Shown here: positions 5,051-6,409 of the stretch, one piece after another | Position numbering within the stretch: position 1 is the stretch's first letter | How the letters are laid out: the number at the start of each line of letters is the position of its first letter | Origin: an uncultured bacterium | GTDB lineage: Bacteria > Bacillota > Clostridia > Lachnospirales > Lachnospiraceae | DNA: 6,409 nt | Assembly: GCA_905214855.1 (NCBI GenBank) | Contig: CAJMNU010000086.1 | Location: 1 to 6,409 of the forward strand | Reading direction: 5' to 3' | The notes under the pieces: model-generated | Seen by the model: the letters and a program-made list of their open reading frames with translations, nothing else | Told to the model about the DNA's origin: nothing | Database searches by the model: none | Made by a program: the position numbers and the translations under genes

Positions 5051-6409
5051 CTGCTTTCTTGTCCCCCTATAATTCCCAAATATGGCAGAACTGTTTCAAA
5101 CAGACGACCGATCACAGGGGCTGCGATAGTACCTCCATAATAAATTCCCTGTGGCTCATCAATGGTGATCAACGCCATCACCTGAGGGGCATCTGCTGGT
5201 GCAAATCCCAAAAAAGAAGAAATATATTTTTTGAGGCTGCGGGGCAATTTTTCAGATGTTGCTGTCTTTCCTCCAATCCGATATCCCTCAATTTTTGCCT
5301 GTTTTCCACTTCCGTTAGAAACAACCTGCTCTAATATATAACGCATCGTTTCACTTGTCTTTTCTGAAACAATCCCCTTTTTCACAGGATAATCAAACTC
5401 TCTGACCCAGTCCCCATCCTTTGTTTGTGCCTTTACTGCAAAATGTGGTGTCACACGGTTTCCTCCATTCACAATAGACGCTACTGTTGTGATCAGCTGA
5501 ATTGGTGTAATCTGAAAAGATTGCCCAAAAGATACTGTCGCAAGCTCTACCAGTCCCATATTTTCTTTTTTATGCATGATCGTTCCTGCCTCCCCCGGCA
5601 GATCGATCCCTGTCTTTTCCATCAAACCAAACTGCTTAAAATAATGTACATAACGGTCTATCCCCAAACGCTGCCCTACATCAATAAAAACTGGATTACA
5701 GGAATTCATTGCTCCCTGTAAAAAAGTCTCTCCTCCATGCCCGCCTACTTTATGGCATCGAATTTTTCTGTCTTCTACCACACGAAATCCAGGGCAGGAA
5801 AATGTATCCTGTAAAGTGACAACTCCCGCCTCCAATCCTGCAGCAGCCGTAATGATTTTAAATGTCGAGCCAGGTTCATAGGTGTCATTGATACAGCGAT
5901 TTCGCCACATCCTGTTTAATTCATCCTGACTGAGACTTAGCGAATCCTCTCCACCCACCAAGGAATCTTCCTCTTTTTCTATCTCCCCCCATATGACATC
6001 CTTATTTGAGAAAAAGGGGCGATTCAGATGAAATTCTGGCGCATTGACCATTGCCAAAATCTCTCCATTCTGAGGATTCATAACAATGATTGAAACCTCC
6101 TTTGCTCCCTTCTCCTCCATCACTTGATATGCAGCCTGCTCTGCATATTTTTGAATGTTGATATCTAAACTCAAATATAGATCTTTTCCAGCTACAGGTT
6201 CTATTCTTCCCTCAGCCGCATTCTCCACCTCCACTCCAGCAGCATCTGTCTGTGTCAAAATCTTTCCATCTGTTCCTTTCAAATATTTTTCATACATCAC
6301 TTCCAGACCTATAATCCCCTGATTGTCTCCTCCTGTAAATCCCAAAACCTTGGAGGCAAGTGTATCATATGGATAGTATCTCTTATAATCCTCATCCACT
6401 TTCACTCCA
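5047..6409 (-). CDS. Class B penicillin-binding protein, FtsI/SpoVD-like, 5' partial
   Basis: This is a D,D-transpeptidase that cross-links septal peptidoglycan and partners the SEDS protein encoded three genes on. The first 4 bases at the window edge continue the frame, and the GTG at 6405-6403 is an internal valine, so the cytoplasmic tail, membrane anchor and part of the pedestal lie outside. About 453 codons remain. They show the end of the pedestal domain (YYPYDTLASKVLGF, then the QGIIGLE region), then the transpeptidase domain. Counting from the GTG, GSTFK has the acyl-enzyme Ser180 and Lys183, SCN is at 235-237, and GGKTATS is at 378-384, with Ala382 replacing the usual Gly of KTG. An acidic segment (141-162) precedes the active serine. 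The protein ends about 60 residues after that motif, so there is no PASTA domain, unlike B. subtilis SpoVD and PbpB. Division versus sporulation role cannot be settled here. Confidence 0.93.
   Translation of the reverse strand, partial: GVKVDEDYKRYYPYDTLASKVLGFTGGDNQGIIGLEVMYEKYLKGTDGKILTQTDAAGVEVENAAEGRIEPVAGKDLYLSLDINIQKYAEQAAYQVMEEKGAKEVSIIVMNPQNGEILAMVNAPEFHLNRPFFSNKDVIWGEIEKEEDSLVGGEDSLSLSQDELNRMWRNRCINDTYEPGSTFKIITAAAGLEAGVVTLQDTFSCPGFRVVEDRKIRCHKVGGHGGETFLQGAMNSCNPVFIDVGQRLGIDRYVHYFKQFGLMEKTGIDLPGEAGTIMHKKENMGLVELATVSFGQSFQITPIQLITTVASIVNGGNRVTPHFAVKAQTKDGDWVREFDYPVKKGIVSEKTSETMRYILEQVVSNGSGKQAKIEGYRIGGKTATSEKLPRSLKKYISSFLGFAPADAPQVMALITIDEPQGIYYGGTIAAPVIGRLFETVLPYLGIIGGQESS

Noticed and set aside
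6403..6405. GTG at 6405 as the true start of the penicillin-binding protein
   Set aside because: The frame stays open to the window edge, and the residues around it match the interior of the pedestal domain; a class B PBP needs an upstream membrane anchor.
1..6409. Mobile elements, CRISPR arrays, tRNA/rRNA genes, or a novel defence or biosynthetic system
   Set aside because: No long terminal repeats, transposase-like frames, spaced repeat arrays or structural RNA signatures were seen. All long reading frames are standard cell wall genes and their antisense shadows.

Overview
This window is a slice of a division and cell wall (dcw) cluster. All recognisable genes lie on the minus strand, so the transcriptional order runs from high to low coordinates: a class B penicillin-binding protein (5' end outside the window), mraY, murD, ftsW/spoVE, murA, and the first codons of a probable ftsQ/divIB at the low edge. 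Firmicute-style AGGAGG ribosome binding sites, moderate-to-low GC, many cysteines in MurA, and murA sitting directly after ftsW all suggest an anaerobic Clostridia, most likely a Lachnospiraceae-type gut bacterium. The family-level guess is inference from gene style and order, not a database match.

Layout: 6409-5047 encodes the PBP transpeptidase with its SxxK and SxN motifs and an atypical KTA in place of KTG. A 65-base gap follows, holding a plausible sigma-A promoter and CATAAG repeats around the mraY start. mraY (4981-4013), murD (4001-2643) and ftsW (2624-1467) are packed with gaps of 11 and 18 bases. In both of those junctions the upstream stop codon overlaps the downstream Shine-Dalgarno sequence. 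A second 65-base gap (1402-1466) contains a perfect 15-bp inverted repeat whose 3' arm reaches into the murA ribosome binding site. murA (1401-127) starts with GTG. After a gap of 84 bases, a new reading frame with a good ribosome binding site runs off the window.

Together these genes cover one pathway. MurA makes the first committed precursor, MurD adds D-glutamate, and MraY loads the UDP-MurNAc-pentapeptide onto undecaprenyl phosphate. FtsW polymerises lipid II and the PBP cross-links it at the septum, while FtsQ/DivIB belongs to the divisome scaffold. murG, murC and murB are not seen between ftsW and the edge. I see no mobile element, CRISPR array, tRNA or rRNA, and no convincing unknown system. 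The noteworthy points are regulatory structure at the mraY and murA starts, a variant PBP active-site motif, a variant FtsW loop, and the gene order.
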